Shown here: in pieces, positions 23,102 through 25,114 of the stretch
Layout of the letters: each line of letters starts with the position of its first letter
Numbering within the stretch: the first letter of the stretch is position 1
Source: an uncultured Spirochaetia bacterium
Lineage (GTDB): Bacteria > Spirochaetota > UBA4802 > JAGODF01
DNA length: 25,114 nucleotides
Assembly (NCBI GenBank): GCA_937967705.1
Contig: CALCJG010000149.1
Coordinates: 1 to 25,114 of the forward strand
Direction of reading: 5' to 3'
The notes under the pieces: generated by a model
What the model was told of the DNA's origin: nothing
What the model saw: the letters and a program-made list of their open reading frames with translations, nothing else
Database searches by the model: none
Translations under genes and position numbers: made by a program

Positions 23102-24673
23102 ATGAAGAGAGTGCTGCTGGGATGTCTGCTGTGTGCCCTGATGATGACGCCGTCCTTTTCCAAAGGGAAGAAGATGGTGATTTTTGTGGACAATTTCGTC
23201 AACCTTTCCTCAAAGGAGTACGACCATTTCGGAGCCGGGATAGGGAAGACCGTCAGCAACGATTTCTCCTATGTCCCGGAGTTCACCGTGATCTCCTTCT
23301 CCGACCGGGAGGAGGCGTTGAATGAAATTGCCTTCAGCCAGTCCGGCGCCACCAAGACGGAAATTAAACCCGGACAGATGCTGGCGGCCGATTACACCTG
23401 CACGGGAAAGTATCAGATCAAGGGGGAGGATCTGGCGATACACGCCAGTTTCATCGACGTGAGGAAGAGGAAACCTGTTGTCTCCGTCAAGATTATCGGC
23501 ACGATCCATCAGATGCGGGAAAAGCAGGATCAGATCGTCTTCAAGATCATCGAGGAGCTGAAGAAGAAGAGATTCAAGATATCCGACATCGGCGTGAATG
23601 ACCGGGAAAGGATGACGAAAACGAGGGAGCGTAACGAGAAGGCCTACGACTATTACTGCCGTGGACTGAAAGTCAAATACACTGATCCCGGCGACGCTCT
23701 CACCTATTTCCAGAAAGCCGTAAACATAGACGGGGAATACGCCGATGCCCTGACGGAACTGGCGGACCTCTATGCCGACCATCTGTCCCGATTCAAGATC
23801 GCCGCGGAATACATAGACAAGGCCGCCTCCGTTCTGCAGAAGCGCAACGAGACCCAATCGGTCCAGTATGCCCGGGTTATGAACGTGAAGGGGAACGTCT
23901 ACTATAACCTGTCCAAGTACCAGGTGGCCCTCGACTCCTACAACGCGGGGCTGAACATCCTGGAAAACCTGGGAAAGGCCGACGGTGTGGAATACGCCGA
24001 GCTGCTCAACGATATCGGCAATGCCTACAAGAGCTGGGGGAAGTACGATCAGTCCCGGAACGCCTTCGAACAGTCCCTGAAGATCAAGGAAAAGCTCGGA
24101 ATGTCCAAAAGCCTCCCCTATGCCATCACGCTTAACAACATGGCCTGGCTCTATTTCTCCCAGGGGAACGGCTCCAGGGCGCTGGAGTACAATAAAAAGG
24201 CGATGAAACTCAAGCGGGACATCAAGATGGCCAAATCCCGCAGCTACGCCATATCCCTGAACAACGAGGCCATCCTTCACTTTGCCGGGAAAAACTTCTC
24301 CGAGGGGTATAAAAGTCTGGAGAAATCGCAGAAAATCCTGCAAAAACTCGGGCTGTCAGGGACCAAGGAGTACGCTTATACCCTGGTCAACATGGGGTAT
24401 TACTGCTCGGCCCATCTGAAAGACTATGAGAAAGCGAGAAAGAACTACGAGGACGCTCAGGATATACGCAAACGCATAGGACAGGAGGGAACTCTTGCCT
24501 ATGCGGCAACCAGCATCGACATCGCCCGGGTTTATCACAAGCGCCTGGGAAATTCCTGCGCGGCGCTGCCCTGGATGGAAAAGGGGATGCAGATCAAACG
24601 CGACATCGGCGCCGCCTCATCCTCATCGGAACTCAGCCTGATGGACGAGATCAAGGCGCAATGCGGCAAATGA
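23102..24673 (+). CDS. Exported FlgO/CsgG-like domain plus kinesin-light-chain-type TPR protein
   Basis: The 523-residue protein starts with a signal peptide (MKRVLLGCLLCALMMTPSFS), GGGGAGG lying just upstream. Residues about 22-160 form a domain like the N-part of the outer-membrane protein at 4253: VIFVDNF strand, a helix, ADYTCTGKYQI, a strand pair and a helix ending IIEELKKK. The rest (about 180-515) is TPR repeats. Several have the 42-residue period of kinesin-light-chain TPRs: the units starting YAELLNDIGNAY and YAITLNNMAWLY are each 42 long. TPR arrays bind proteins. It is the last gene of the FHA-protease/PP2C operon, so it may be the protease's periplasmic substrate, adaptor or effector; this is inferred from position only. 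It converges with the ferredoxin gene, with a 15-bp gap and no visible terminator. Confidence 0.85.
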   Translation: MKRVLLGCLLCALMMTPSFSKGKKMVIFVDNFVNLSSKEYDHFGAGIGKTVSNDFSYVPEFTVISFSDREEALNEIAFSQSGATKTEIKPGQMLAADYTCTGKYQIKGEDLAIHASFIDVRKRKPVVSVKIIGTIHQMREKQDQIVFKIIEELKKKRFKISDIGVNDRERMTKTRERNEKAYDYYCRGLKVKYTDPGDALTYFQKAVNIDGEYADALTELADLYADHLSRFKIAAEYIDKAASVLQKRNETQSVQYARVMNVKGNVYYNLSKYQVALDSYNAGLNILENLGKADGVEYAELLNDIGNAYKSWGKYDQSRNAFEQSLKIKEKLGMSKSLPYAITLNNMAWLYFSQGNGSRALEYNKKAMKLKRDIKMAKSRSYAISLNNEAILHFAGKNFSEGYKSLEKSQKILQKLGLSGTKEYAYTLVNMGYYCSAHLKDYEKARKNYEDAQDIRKRIGQEGTLAYAATSIDIARVYHKRLGNSCAALPWMEKGMQIKRDIGAASSSSELSLMDEIKAQCGK

Positions 24674-24688
24674 GGCTTCGCTGACCCC

Positions 24689-25114
24689 TCAAAGGAGCTT
24701 CTTGTAATCGCCCCTTCCGCCCCGGGCCTCCTCCCTCCGGGCGTACCAGTCCTTTTCGTCAGAGGGAACTACGGGGAGTTCGCTCTCCTCCCGCCGGACC
24801 ATCGTGATGGCGGAAACGGGGCATGTGGATACGCAGAGCCCGCAGCCTATGCAGCGCTTGTTGACCTGGGCTGTATCCGCCATGTCGATGGCCTTCGCCT
24901 GGCAGCGGTCCAGGCAGACTCCGCATGCGGTACAGGCCTCCTCGTCCACGACGGCGTAAAAGGCGGAGTGGGCTATCGCCTCGTTGTGTCCCATCTCATT
25001 GAGCCCCTGCAGGAGCCCGCAGCAGCAGCTGCAGCAGTTACAGATCCCGAAATGCCCTGACTTCATGTTTTGCGTCATGTGAACCAGACCTGCCTCCTCG
25101 GCCTTCCTGAGTAT
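24689..25114 (-). CDS. Polyferredoxin-like 4Fe-4S protein (N-terminus beyond window)
   Basis: The frame stays open to the right edge (141 visible residues) and its first residues (LRKAEEAGLVH) match the interior of a longer family, so the ATG at 25078 is not the true start. Two classic [4Fe-4S] motifs follow: CTACGVCLDRC and CIGCGLCVSTCP, the 2[4Fe-4S] ferredoxin pattern. Before them is an unusual Cys cluster, CNCCSCCC, which likely binds another centre. The protein ends with a charged tail. Homologues I recall from deltaproteobacteria-like anaerobes are about 300-400 residues and are annotated only as 4Fe-4S binding proteins, presumably electron carriers in anaerobic metabolism. The gene is convergent with the TPR gene. 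Its 5' context is not visible. Confidence 0.85.
   Translation of the reverse strand: MLRKAEEAGLVHMTQNMKSGHFGICNCCSCCCGLLQGLNEMGHNEAIAHSAFYAVVDEEACTACGVCLDRCQAKAIDMADTAQVNKRCIGCGLCVSTCPVSAITMVRREESELPVVPSDEKDWYARREEARGGRGDYKKLL

Noticed and set aside
16342..24673. Type VI secretion post-translational control (PpkA/PppA/Fha)
   Set aside because: Kinase, phosphatase and FHA occur together, but no Tss, Hcp, VgrG or ClpV gene is present and the FHA is fused to a protease.
24689..25078. A complete 129-residue ferredoxin starting at ATG 25078
   Set aside because: The frame continues without a stop to the window edge, and the residues before the Met fit the interior of a longer family, so the gene is partial.
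1..25114. CRISPR arrays, tRNA or rRNA genes, insertion sequences
   Set aside because: No regularly spaced repeats, cloverleaf with conserved T-arm, rRNA motifs or transposase-like product were found by eye.

Overview
The window comes from a Gram-negative-type (diderm), moderately GC-rich bacterium. It encodes several lipoproteins, a protein with a probable C-terminal outer-membrane beta-barrel, a Hanks-type kinase with a PP2C phosphatase, FlgO/CsgG-like and LPP20-like envelope proteins, short-chain acyl-CoA dehydrogenase and a polyferredoxin. This mix recalls Spirochaetota or the former Deltaproteobacteria. The sequence alone does not settle the phylum: there is no rRNA or other marker gene here.

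Layout. Positions 1-6662 (minus strand) are an arginine-biosynthesis block read in the order argJ, a FlgO/CsgG-like outer-membrane protein gene, argD, argF, argG, and then an atypical acyl-CoA dehydrogenase-like gene cut by the left edge. argD and argF overlap by 4 bp. A strong intrinsic terminator and a good promoter lie back to back just upstream of argD. Positions 6757-9288 (plus strand) hold an exported START/SRPBCC-fold protein, an orphan STAS protein, a 466-bp AT-rich gap and a TolB-like PD40 beta-propeller lipoprotein. Positions 9380-11266 (minus) carry a small conserved protein of unknown function and a complete acyl-CoA dehydrogenase, separated by a clear terminator. Positions 11513-16271 (plus) hold a propeller lipoprotein abutting the bifunctional NAD(P)H-hydrate repair enzyme, then a GH18-fold lipoprotein and a small FGE-sulfatase-fold protein, closed by a near-perfect bidirectional terminator.

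Positions 16342-24673 are the most unusual part. On the minus strand are an LPP20-like lipoprotein and an exported ankyrin protein, with a large transmembrane Ser/Thr kinase upstream of them. The kinase has a zinc ribbon, a kinase domain, a TM segment, TPR-like helices, a pseudo-FGE domain and a novel tail. Divergent from it, on the plus strand, is a tight three-gene operon: an FHA-TM-trypsin-like protease, a PP2C phosphatase and an exported FlgO/CsgG-like TPR protein. Kinase (writer), FHA (reader) and PP2C (eraser) are therefore side by side, and both membrane proteins are predicted to place an effector or sensor domain outside the cytoplasm. I infer a transmembrane phospho-signalling module that controls periplasmic proteolysis. 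The right edge cuts a polyferredoxin gene.

No tRNA, rRNA, CRISPR array, insertion sequence or phage gene was recognised. All promoter calls are by-eye matches to sigma70 consensus and are weaker than the gene calls.
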